Assembly (NCBI GenBank): GCA_964604705.1
Contig: CAZSAP010000007.1
Coordinates: 62,001-126,000, forward strand
Length of the DNA: 64,000 nucleotides
Source of the DNA: JAAXVQ01 sp964604705
GTDB lineage: Bacteria; Oederibacteriota; JAAXVQ01
Direction: 5' to 3'
Shown: in pieces, positions 49,835 through 56,982 of the stretch
Layout: each line of letters opens with the position of its first letter
How positions within the stretch are numbered: the stretch's first letter is position 1
Program-made: the position numbers and the translations under genes
The notes under the pieces: generated by a model
Seen by the model: the letters and a program-made list of their open reading frames with translations, nothing else
What the model was told of the DNA's origin: nothing
Databases searched by the model: none

Positions 49835-51019
49835 TCAAGCGTATTTTGTCGGTTTTCGTTTCGGTTTTAGTTCAAATTGCAGATGCTTTTGATACAGTTT
49901 TAAAATACTTTCCTGCATGACCTGAAACGTGAAGGGCTTTGCACCCTGCGGCGCTCGTTGGCGCAAGGCCTTTAGCGCTTTGGGATGCGTCAGCAGCGTG
50001 ACCAAACCTGCGGCCAAGGCCTCGGGTTTCCCCGGGGGGACCAGGTGTCCATTTTTTGCCTCTTGAATAATTTCTCGGGCGCCCTCCACATCCGTGGCCA
50101 CAACCGGAAGCCCGGTGGCCAAGGCCTGGGCAAACACACAGGGCAGGCCTTCCCAAAGCGACGAGTGCGCCACGACATCCAGGGCATGCATAACGTGTGC
50201 TACATCCTGCCGCCATCCGGTCAAGACCAGGCGTCCGGTCAAGCCGGCGGCGCTGGCCGCGGCTTCGATCTGGGGGCGGAGCACGCCGTCACCCACCAAG
50301 ACAAACCAAGCGTCCGGCAAGGTACGCTGCACAAGGCCGGCGGCGCGGATAAAATCCAAAGGGGCTTTCTGCGGCTTGAAGCACGCCACCATGCCCACCA
50401 CCTGGGCCTTTTCCGGAATGCCCAGCTCCTTCCGAACCGCTTTGCGTTGGGCGGGTGTGGCGGGTTTGAACCCTGAAAGATCCGAACCCGGGAAGATCAC
50501 CGCGTACTGATCTGCGCGCCCAATCCCATGCCGCAAGCCCTTATCGCGCGTGGCTTGGGAAACCGCCACCAAGCACGTGGTCCAGCGAGCGGCCAGTTGC
50601 TCCAGAGCGACATACACTCTTCTCAACCAAGGGTTTTGATAGTCATGGAAAGGCCAACCATGCACGGTATGCATGACCACGGGGACGCGGGCCCAACGAG
50701 CCGCCAGTCGGCCCAACAACCCGGCTTTGGAACTATGGGTATGTACAATTTGAATTTTATGCTCGCGCATGAAGCGGACCAATTTCCAAGCTGTCCATAG
50801 ATCGCACAACGGGCGGATCGGATGCTTGAACGATTTCCAAAACTGCGCGGTTACGCCGGGCAGGGCCTTTACCTGTGCATCAAGCTGCCCACCTGTGCCG
50901 GAAATAAAATAGCGCTCAAAGCTTGCCTGGGGCAAATGCTCCAACGTATAGAGCGCCACTTGCTGCGCTCCACCCAGCTCCATTTTCGTAACGATGGTGA
51001 GATGCCGAATTTTTTCCAT
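49835..51019 (-). CDS. GT4-type glycosyltransferase
   Basis: 394 residues with the GT-B fold. The N-domain has KMELGGAQQVALYTLEHLP (nucleotide-loop GGAQ) and HTHSSKAGLLGRLAARW, and the C-domain has VGMVACFKPQKAPLDFIRAA and HSSLWEGLPCVFAQALATG. In the usual E-x7-E motif the second Glu is Gln here (EGLPCVFAQ). It may still be active because this position is tolerant in some families, but it is worth noting. It lies close to an undecaprenyl-phosphate sugar transferase and an FAD oxidoreductase, so a role in an envelope polysaccharide is likely. Confidence 0.9.
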   Translation of the reverse strand: MEKIRHLTIVTKMELGGAQQVALYTLEHLPQASFERYFISGTGGQLDAQVKALPGVTAQFWKSFKHPIRPLCDLWTAWKLVRFMREHKIQIVHTHSSKAGLLGRLAARWARVPVVMHTVHGWPFHDYQNPWLRRVYVALEQLAARWTTCLVAVSQATRDKGLRHGIGRADQYAVIFPGSDLSGFKPATPAQRKAVRKELGIPEKAQVVGMVACFKPQKAPLDFIRAAGLVQRTLPDAWFVLVGDGVLRPQIEAAASAAGLTGRLVLTGWRQDVAHVMHALDVVAHSSLWEGLPCVFAQALATGLPVVATDVEGAREIIQEAKNGHLVPPGKPEALAAGLVTLLTHPKALKALRQRAPQGAKPFTFQVMQESILKLYQKHLQFELKPKRKPTKYA

Positions 51020-51052
51020 ATGGGGTACCTTTTTTATTTTAAGCCCCTACAA

Positions 51053-51169
51053 GAGCATCGCTGAGGTGGTTACGAAAGACGCTCCCCTCAGAGAGTGTCG
51101 CTCCGCATCGGAAATCCTTTAATGATGAGGATTTCCTCTGAGGCTTTCTCAACCACCTCAGCGATGCTC
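51053..51169. repeat. Long nested palindrome (about 117 bp)
   Basis: Outer arms GAGCATCGCTGAGGTGGTT (51053-51071) and AACCACCTCAGCGATGCTC (51151-51169) pair perfectly over 19 bp. Further in, GAAAG pairs with CTTTC and CTCAGAG with CTCTGAG, and an inner hairpin GGAAATCCT/AGGATTTCC closes the structure. No coding capacity. It could be a terminator, a structured RNA or a small non-autonomous element. Confidence 0.75.
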
Positions 51170-51173
51170 TCGG

Positions 51174-51307
51174 TGATTTATATTATTACTTGGCTGCATG
51201 CATGTCTGAAAGGCGCGCCTTTCGCAACCAGCTCCCAGTATCCCCATTGGGGTGCTTCGCCCACAGTCTCCCGTAATTTATATGATTACTTGGCCGCATG
51301 CATGCCC
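51174..51307. repeat. Duplicated gene end flanking a repeat copy
   Basis: The last codons of the FAD gene with its stop and downstream bases (TATGATTACTTGGCCGCATGCATG, split here as TATGATTACTT and GGCCGCATGCATG, at 51280-51305) recur in altered form at 51177-51203 (TATTATTACTT, GGCTGCATGCATG). A copy of the dispersed repeat (TTGGGGTGCTTCGCCCACAGTC, near 51246-51268) lies between them. This looks like a duplication scar or the product of repeat insertion. Confidence 0.55.
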
Positions 51308-52569
51308 GCCAGGATCGCGTCTTCCATGGCCGAATACTCCCAGTGCCCCCAGCGCCCGATGCAGACAATGCCTTGTTTCTCCATATACTGCAAGATCGTA
51401 CGCCGTGCTGCCGCATGGTCGCGGTCAAAGATCACGTAGGCGTACGGGATGTACTGCAGATGTTCAACCTCCACGCGGTCATCTGGGCGCAGGATGCCCG
51501 CCCGCATCAAGTCCTTGCGCACCTTCCGCGCCAGGACCTTGCGCTGTTCCCAGCCCGTACCTGCCGGCAAAGCCACTTCCGCATACAGCGAACTGCAACC
51601 CCGGGGCGCAACTTGTCCAAAGTTGGACGGGAAGCCCACGCGGTAAAACGAATACGTTTCCTCGGGGAAATACAGCCAGTGCGCCGGATGAATCCGCTCA
51701 CGCGCCACACCCAGGTTCACCACCAGCACCGAGGTGGCATTCAGCCGGCGCGCCGCAGCCAGAACCGCCTGCGGTGCCTGGTCCAAGCGCGCAACCAAGG
51801 CCGGCAGCGGCACGCTGGAAATCAAGCGCCCATACGCGACCGCGGAGTGCCCCGGCGCCCATAGACGGCGCGAACGTGCATCGATCCGTACCACTTCTGC
51901 GTTCAGATGAATGTGTTTGAGTGACGCCGCCAAGGCGCGCGGCAAGACCTCAATGCCTCCGCGCTTCGGATAATTGAAACATGCATTGTACCCGCCACCG
52001 CCGGGCTGATCGGCAAACGCCCCGTGAATGGCCGTGGGCAGGTCCGGCTTGGGCACATACGGTCCCATCCAATCAAGCGTCAGCTTTTCCGGCGGCACGG
52101 TCCAAAGTTTTTGGTTGTAGGGTTCAAAAAACAAGCGTGAAATCTCTTGGCCAAAGGAACGTTGAGCCCACTGGGCAAAGGTTTTGGGATCTTGCTGCGA
52201 CGGGGTAGTCACAGCCGTCAGGTAATCCATGAGGCACTTGGCCTTTATGGCCGAGGGCAAACCAAAGGTATTGGCCTGAAACGGATAACGCACTTCGGAT
52301 TCGCCGATATGAATGCGCGCATCGCGTGCCACGGAGCGAAAGGTTTCGGGCAACAGTTTTTGCACGAGGGTTTTGACTTCCGAAGTGCGCAGGTGGAGCA
52401 AGTGCCCGCTGCGGTCAAACGCGTACGCACCCACCGTGTCGGTGATGCATTCCCCGCCGAGGCGCCCAGCCGCTTCAAACACCGGAGTCTCCGGGCCGAG
52501 GTGATACGCTGCCGAAAGGCCTGCCAACCCGGCGCCCAACACCACGTTGGGATGCGTTGCTGCGCTCAC
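51286..52569 (-). CDS. FAD-dependent oxidoreductase (amine oxidase / protoporphyrinogen-oxidase-like)
   Basis: 427 residues. The N-terminal FAD motif is VVLGAGLAGLSAAYHLG followed by VFEAAGRLGGECIT. The C-terminus has IVCIGRWGHWEYSAMEDAIL, typical of this family in polysaccharide loci. FEPYNQKLWTVPPEKL is a frequent block in proteins of this sort that act on nucleotide sugars (UDP-galactopyranose-mutase-like). The exact substrate is unknown. The start is a GTG at 52569 overlapping the transferase stop (GTGA). Confidence 0.87.
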   Translation of the reverse strand: MSAATHPNVVLGAGLAGLSAAYHLGPETPVFEAAGRLGGECITDTVGAYAFDRSGHLLHLRTSEVKTLVQKLLPETFRSVARDARIHIGESEVRYPFQANTFGLPSAIKAKCLMDYLTAVTTPSQQDPKTFAQWAQRSFGQEISRLFFEPYNQKLWTVPPEKLTLDWMGPYVPKPDLPTAIHGAFADQPGGGGYNACFNYPKRGGIEVLPRALAASLKHIHLNAEVVRIDARSRRLWAPGHSAVAYGRLISSVPLPALVARLDQAPQAVLAAARRLNATSVLVVNLGVARERIHPAHWLYFPEETYSFYRVGFPSNFGQVAPRGCSSLYAEVALPAGTGWEQRKVLARKVRKDLMRAGILRPDDRVEVEHLQYIPYAYVIFDRDHAAARRTILQYMEKQGIVCIGRWGHWEYSAMEDAILAGMHAAK

Positions 52570-53576
52570 TTGGAGGGCACCATGGGGAAGCTTCCCATGC
52601 GCTCGGCCACAAAGAGCGCCACCCCGGCAAACCCCACGTAGGTCAACAACGCCCATTGAAAGGGCATGCGCGTGCTGGCGTACGCCACGGCCGAGAGCAG
52701 GGCCGCCGCACCCCAGAGCAAGAGCACGGTTTGGGTGCGCGTAAGTCCCAGTTTCACCATGCGCAGCGCCAAATGGTCCGGGCTCCCGCGGAACATGGAG
52801 ACCCCGCGGCGGTGCCGCAAAAACATGATAAACAAGGTATCAAAAATCGGCACAGCCAAAATCATGATTGGGGCCAAGACCGCCATGGAGTTGATCCGGG
52901 AATAGCCCTGCCCCATGGCCACGGACGAGAGAATAAAACCCATAAGCAAGGCACCGGTATCGCCTTGATAAATTTTGGCTTTCGGAAAGTTGTAGGGCAG
53001 AAACCCGAGCAGCGCTCCGCCCAGGGCCGCCAGGATGAACATGTTGTTGAAGCGTCCGCTGGCGGCGGCAATAAAGAAAAATCCCACCGAGGCAATAAAC
53101 CCCACGCCCGAAGAGAGTCCGTCCATGATGTCGATCAGGTTCATGGCATTGGTAATGCCCACCACCCACAAAATGCTCAGGATCGTGGAGAGCACCGGTT
53201 GCTGCACAAACTGCAAGCGCATGTTGCAATAGATCAAGATGAGCGCAGCCACGGTTTGTCCGGCAAACTTAACCCCCGGCGAGAGCGCATGCTTGTCGTC
53301 GATCAGTCCGAGAATGGTAATCACCGTAGCCCCGGTCAGGATCCCCACCACACCCACGATAGTTCCGTGCTGCCAGAACTTTACAATCACCAAGGCTATG
53401 ACAAACGCAAGGTACACGGCCAGCCCGCCCAAATACGGAATCGGGCGCGCGTGCGTCTTGAGCTTATCGTCCGGGCGGTCCAAAATGCCCAGCTTAAACG
53501 CTAGCTTCCCTGCCAAAGGCGTTATCAGCAGCGCCAAACCAAACGCAAGCAATCCTGTCACAACCGTAACCGGCAT
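52566..53576 (-). CDS. Undecaprenyl-phosphate sugar-1-phosphate transferase (WecA/TagO family)
   Basis: 336 residues, about ten membrane helices. Family motifs are RPIPYLGGLAVYLAF, the Asp-rich ITILGLIDDKHALSPGVKF, NAMNLIDIMDGLSSGVGFIA, and FIMFLRHRRGVSMFRGSPDH with HRRG. It transfers GlcNAc-1-P (or similar) to the lipid carrier, starting a surface polysaccharide. The ATG at 53576 has GAGG six bases before it; another ATG at 53588 lacks spacing. It is the first gene of a three-gene unit with the FAD oxidoreductase. Confidence 0.92.
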   Translation of the reverse strand: MPVTVVTGLLAFGLALLITPLAGKLAFKLGILDRPDDKLKTHARPIPYLGGLAVYLAFVIALVIVKFWQHGTIVGVVGILTGATVITILGLIDDKHALSPGVKFAGQTVAALILIYCNMRLQFVQQPVLSTILSILWVVGITNAMNLIDIMDGLSSGVGFIASVGFFFIAAASGRFNNMFILAALGGALLGFLPYNFPKAKIYQGDTGALLMGFILSSVAMGQGYSRINSMAVLAPIMILAVPIFDTLFIMFLRHRRGVSMFRGSPDHLALRMVKLGLTRTQTVLLLWGAAALLSAVAYASTRMPFQWALLTYVGFAGVALFVAERMGSFPMVPSK

Positions 53577-53715
53577 ACCTGACCTCATTCTCTTTTTTAA
53601 GTTTTTCGGCGGTTATTATAGCACACCCCCCGCCCTCCCAGGCAAACCCAGAATCGTCGAACTTTCAAAAACAAGGCACGTACACCTGTTTTGGTTAAAT
53701 CGATATATAATTAAT

Positions 53716-53745
53716 TTGACATATAAGGTTTTGCTAATATATAAT
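53716..53745 (+). promoter_or_regulatory. Sigma-70 promoter for the ferredoxin-like gene
   Basis: TTGACA, 18 bp, TATAAT, in an AT-rich stretch between divergent genes. It lies about 100 bp before the ATG at 53849. Confidence 0.75.
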
Positions 53746-53848
53746 CCTGGCATGGTGGTCACACGAATTGATCGCATGCTGCGTTAACCACCCGATTACC
53801 ACGCCGGATAAGCCTATCCTTAGCGCTGCCGGTAGAAAGAGGTTCGTT

Positions 53849-54034
53849 ATGCCCATACGCGTGATCCAAGAACGCTGCCCCCAGTCCCATTCGTGTCCCT
53901 CGGTTCGGGTCTGCCCGGTCCAAGCCCTGAGTCAAAAAGGCTACGAGGCCCCTACCGTGGATCCAGACAAGTGTACCGACTGCGGGGAGTGTGCCAATTT
54001 TTGCCCCATGCGGGCGCTGCGGTTGGACTCATGA
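53849..54034 (+). CDS. Small 4Fe-4S ferredoxin-like protein
   Basis: 61 residues. The C-terminal half has a complete cluster motif CTDCGECANFCP (C-x2-C-x2-C-x3-CP). The N-terminal half has CPQSHSCPSVRVCPV, which could bind a second cluster with unusual spacing. The ATG at 53849 has GAGG six bases upstream. The end overlaps the next open frame (ATGA). Its electron partner is unknown. Confidence 0.85.
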   Translation: MPIRVIQERCPQSHSCPSVRVCPVQALSQKGYEAPTVDPDKCTDCGECANFCPMRALRLDS

Positions 54035-54075
54035 AATCCGTATTGCATTTTCTGAATCGAGCGAGGAATAAAAAA

Positions 54076-54237
54076 ATGATGATTAAATTCTTGGTGGCCC
54101 CGATTGTGGGCGGACTGCTGGGGTTTGCGTATTATCGCTTTATTGGTTGCTCAACCGGCGCGTGCCCGATCACCAGCAACCCCTATGTGAGCACCCTTTA
54201 CGGAGCGGTCATGGGATTGCTGGTGGTTTCGGCTTAA
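54076..54237 (+). CDS. DUF6132 family small membrane protein
   Basis: 53 residues. Two membrane segments with the conserved FIGCSTGACPITSNPYVSTL between them are typical of DUF6132. The two cysteines could hold metal or form a disulfide. It is coupled to the ferredoxin-like gene, so a redox or sulfur role is possible. The ATG at 54076 has GAGGA eight bases upstream; a longer start at 54031 overlapping the ferredoxin stop is possible. Confidence 0.8.
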   Translation: MMIKFLVAPIVGGLLGFAYYRFIGCSTGACPITSNPYVSTLYGAVMGLLVVSA

Positions 54238-54241
54238 CGAC

Positions 54242-54988
54242 TTAGGGCATGACCATGGTTATGGGTTGCGAACGCGCCAACTCACGCCCAGCTTCATCCA
54301 AGGCGGCCACTTGCACCTTTATTTTGCCTTTGGGTAGAGACGGTGTGCGCAACTGGGCTTTGGCCAGAACCTTCTTGTTCCGCTGCTTAAACGTCTTCTC
54401 TTTGACCTTCGCTGTGTACAGGTGATATCCGGCGGCATTGGGAACTGTGTCCCAGTTGAATTTGTGAATGCCCTTTTCTTTCTCCACTTTCAAACCCGGA
54501 TTGGCTTTCCAAGCCACCCACCCGTCCTCAGCATTGGGTGCCGCGGCGGAATCGGCAGCCGACGCTGAGGCTGCAGCCGTGGTAACCGGTGCTGCGGCCG
54601 CGTCCGGAGCTTTCGTGCCCTGTTCCATGCGCGCTTGAACCCGAGCAAGGTCTTTGTCGTACTTGCTCTCTCCAGTGAGTTCCTTAACCTGCTTATAATT
54701 GTCCAGCGCTTCGGTCAAACGTCCTTTGGTTTCCGCGTAGAGCCCGAGATTGTACATCGCGGCCGCCTGGTCCGTGGGTTCCTCGCTGGTGAGGTCTTGT
54801 TTCCAGCACGACACGGCCGTATCCCAATCACCACGCGTAGCCGCGGCATTGCCTTCCTGTATAAGTTCGGATTCCGTGACCTCGAAGTTCAACTCAGGCA
54901 TGGTTTTATCCGATGAAGTTTGGGTCGAGGCACAACCGGCGGCCAACAACAGAATCAAAGGCATGAAGGCATACTTGATACGCGGCAT
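54242..54988 (-). CDS. Lipoprotein with TPR-like and FN3-like domains
   Basis: 248 residues. A lipobox ILLLAAGC marks lipidation at Cys19. A TPR-like part follows (about 40-120, GDWDTAVSCWKQDL and YNLGLYAETKGRLTEALDNY), then an Ala-rich linker (about 130-150) and a C-terminal beta domain with HKFNWDTVPNAAGYHLYTAK, as in fibronectin type III folds. It probably sits on the outer-membrane inner face; the role is unknown. Confidence 0.8.
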   Translation of the reverse strand: MPRIKYAFMPLILLLAAGCASTQTSSDKTMPELNFEVTESELIQEGNAAATRGDWDTAVSCWKQDLTSEEPTDQAAAMYNLGLYAETKGRLTEALDNYKQVKELTGESKYDKDLARVQARMEQGTKAPDAAAAPVTTAAASASAADSAAAPNAEDGWVAWKANPGLKVEKEKGIHKFNWDTVPNAAGYHLYTAKVKEKTFKQRNKKVLAKAQLRTPSLPKGKIKVQVAALDEAGRELARSQPITMVMP

Positions 54989-55120
54989 AATGTTCTCCTT
55001 GATGTGTGATTTTACCTACAGCATTGCAGCCCGAACTGAGCACTACATTATCACAAGCCAAATGCTCTTTCCAGAGTTTATCGCAAATCTATATCGGATT
55101 CAAAAAATCAGCCAACTTTC

Positions 55121-55576
55121 CTACGAAGCACTTAGCCGCTTATACGCCGCCTGGGCAATGGCCACAGCCGGGAGTGCGAGCAATACTCCCAAAACCCCAA
55201 AAAACAAACCGCCGAAAAACAAAATCGGAATCACCAGAAGCGGATGAATGTTCAACCGCCCTCCTAAAATTTTGGGTTGCCAGAGAAACAGCTCCAGTGC
55301 CTGGACCACACCCCATATGCCCAACACGCCGAGCACCGGCCAGAAACTGTGCTGCGCCACCCAGGCCATGATCACTGCCGGTAAATAACCCAGCACCGTG
55401 CCCACAACGGGGATGAGACTGCACACCCCTGCCCAGAGCCCGAACCACGGCGCATGCGGAAGCCCCAGCGCCCAAAACCCTAGACCGGCCGTCAGTCCGT
55501 GGATCAGCGCCACGATGAACTGCCCCAAGATAAAATCTCGGAGGATAAGTATGACATCCCAAAAAAACGCTCTCAC
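55121..55576 (-). CDS. AI-2E family transporter, C-terminal part only
   Basis: 151 residues. GQFIVALIHGLTAGLGFWAL, LIPVVGTVLGYLPAVIMAWV, and the end IPILFFGGLFFGVLGVLLAL match the C-terminal half of the AI-2E/PerM permease family, which is normally about 350 residues. The N-terminal half is missing. A GTG at 55576 with AAAGGAG eight bases before it would allow expression as a short protein. It may be a functional half-size form or a decaying gene. Confidence 0.75.
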   Translation of the reverse strand: MRAFFWDVILILRDFILGQFIVALIHGLTAGLGFWALGLPHAPWFGLWAGVCSLIPVVGTVLGYLPAVIMAWVAQHSFWPVLGVLGIWGVVQALELFLWQPKILGGRLNIHPLLVIPILFFGGLFFGVLGVLLALPAVAIAQAAYKRLSAS

Positions 55577-55606
55577 GCCAGTAACTCCTTTTTTAAGGTC
55601 GCACGT

Positions 55607-55702
55607 CTAAGGCCGGACATACTTGGACATAAACGCTTCCACGACTTCCAACAAACGCGGATCAAGGTGGGCCTTCACTTCTTCGGCTATCGCCCCCAGC
55701 AT
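55607..55702 (-). CDS. Possible 31-residue small protein
   Basis: Reads MLGAIAEEVKAHLDPRLLEV and VEAFMSKYVRP, amphipathic, with AGGGGTG five bases before the ATG. It lies 30 bp upstream of the AI-2E-like gene, whose Shine-Dalgarno follows directly. Size makes this tentative. Confidence 0.35.
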   Translation of the reverse strand: MLGAIAEEVKAHLDPRLLEVVEAFMSKYVRP

Positions 55703-55717
55703 GGTTCACCCCTGCGC

Positions 55718-56059
55718 TTAGTTATTTATCGTACCTGACAAAAGCGTCAGACTCGCCAGCAGCAAGGCCGTCCCCGCACGATGCACCCACAACAGCCACG
55801 TTGCGCCCTGCTTTTGACTTAACCATGCGCCGGTGCCAAGTAACAGCAAAGCGCTCATGCCGGTTGTTACCCATGCCACCAGGCGCAGCATGTCCATACT
55901 GCTTTTAAATGCACGCCCGGCGCCTACGGCCGCGAGCACTAAAACCACCACAGCCAAAATCTTATGTGCGGCCAAAAGCCCTGGATGCAGCGGCCGCCCC
56001 CTGCGTGTGAGCCATATTCCGGACACTAAGACCAAAAGTAAGCTTCCAAAAATCGCCAT
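55718..56059 (-). CDS. Small four-helix membrane protein
   Basis: 113 residues, four hydrophobic helices (FGSLLLVLVSGIWLTRRG, HKILAVVVLVLAAVGAG, VTTGMSALLLLGTGAWL, AGTALLLASLTLL). Histidines occur in LHPGLLAAHKI and LWVHRAG, which could suit heme binding in a cytochrome b561-like layout, but the match is weak. No family is assigned. Confidence 0.6.
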   Translation of the reverse strand: MAIFGSLLLVLVSGIWLTRRGRPLHPGLLAAHKILAVVVLVLAAVGAGRAFKSSMDMLRLVAWVTTGMSALLLLGTGAWLSQKQGATWLLWVHRAGTALLLASLTLLSGTINN

Positions 56060-56083
56060 TAACCCACCTGCTTTCTTTGCACC

Positions 56084-56851
56084 CTACTCTTCGTAGATCA
56101 TTTTGCGCGTCATGCCGCCGTCGGCAGTGAGGTTGGTGCCTGTGATAAACCCGTTGGCCGGGTCAGCCAAAAACAAAGCCACGCGGGCAATGTCTTCCGG
56201 CGTACCCACCCGGCCTGCCGGGTGCTGGGCATGGTCGCGTGGGGAAAGCTCTACCGGGCGCCGCGCCGAGTTTTTTTGCCAGTGGGTCACGTCCACCCAA
56301 CCTGGGCTTATGCAGTTCACCCTCACGTGAGGACCCAGGCTTACGGCCAGGGCATGCGTGAGTGAGACCAACCCGCCCTTGGAGGCCGAGTAGGCAAAGG
56401 TCCCAGGCTCGGACATGAGCGCACGGGTCGAGGCTATGTTTACCACCGCGCCGTGACTGGCGGTGAGCAGGGGCGCCGCGTGCTTGGTACACAAGAAAGC
56501 ACCGGTTAAGTTCACTCCCAGCACCTGGTTCCACTCTTCCAGGGAAGCCTCTGCCAAGGGTACGCGAGCGCTCACAAATCTACCGGCGTTGTTTACCAGA
56601 ACATCCAGGCGACCGAACTCGCTGGCCACCTGCGCCAACAAGGCCTTTACGTCTGCCTCACTGGCCACATCGGTTTTAACAAACTGGATTTTTCCCAGGG
56701 ACGCATACTCGTGCTGTATCTCTTGCCCTGCTTCCTCGTCCAGGTCCGCGACGACCACTTGGTAGCCGGCGTTTAAAAAAGCTTGGGTTATCCCCTTGCC
56801 AAGGCCTTGCGCTCCGCCGGTGACCAGCGCAACGCGGGAGGAGTCACTCAT
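56084..56851 (-). CDS. Short-chain dehydrogenase/reductase (SDR)
   Basis: 255 residues, classical SDR. The cofactor motif is TGGAQGLGKGI, NNAG is present (LVNNAGRFVS), the catalytic Ser lies in VVNIASTRALM and YxxxK in AYSASKGGLVSL. The end FITGTNLTADGGMTRKM is typical. The substrate is unknown. The ATG at 56851 has AAAGGAG eight bases before it; the frame is open upstream into a repeat. Confidence 0.93.
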   Translation of the reverse strand: MSDSSRVALVTGGAQGLGKGITQAFLNAGYQVVVADLDEEAGQEIQHEYASLGKIQFVKTDVASEADVKALLAQVASEFGRLDVLVNNAGRFVSARVPLAEASLEEWNQVLGVNLTGAFLCTKHAAPLLTASHGAVVNIASTRALMSEPGTFAYSASKGGLVSLTHALAVSLGPHVRVNCISPGWVDVTHWQKNSARRPVELSPRDHAQHPAGRVGTPEDIARVALFLADPANGFITGTNLTADGGMTRKMIYEE

Positions 56852-56902
56852 ATGCACGGCTCCTTTCTTCAACATAGACTTCTGGTTATACCGCCTCACT
56901 TT

Positions 56903-56946
56903 GATTCCCCTCCCTGTTTGAGGGGAGGGGGCGAGGGGGAGGGTGA
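56903..56946. repeat. G/C-box intergenic repeat, partial copy
   Basis: GATTCCCCTCCCTGTTTGAGG followed by GGAGGGGGCGAGGGGGAGGGTGAT. It matches the 3' half of the 89-bp repeats at 59907-59995 and 60162-60250 and can fold TCCCCTCCC with GGGAGGGG-type arms. Confidence 0.7.
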
Positions 56947-56982
56947 TGTCGACTCCGGCACCCAACTTTTTGGCGATAGGGA

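Noticed and set aside
51186..51428. Open frame ending in SDMHAAK over the end of the FAD gene
   Set aside because: It is the duplicated tail of the FAD gene read out of frame; no ribosome site or family.
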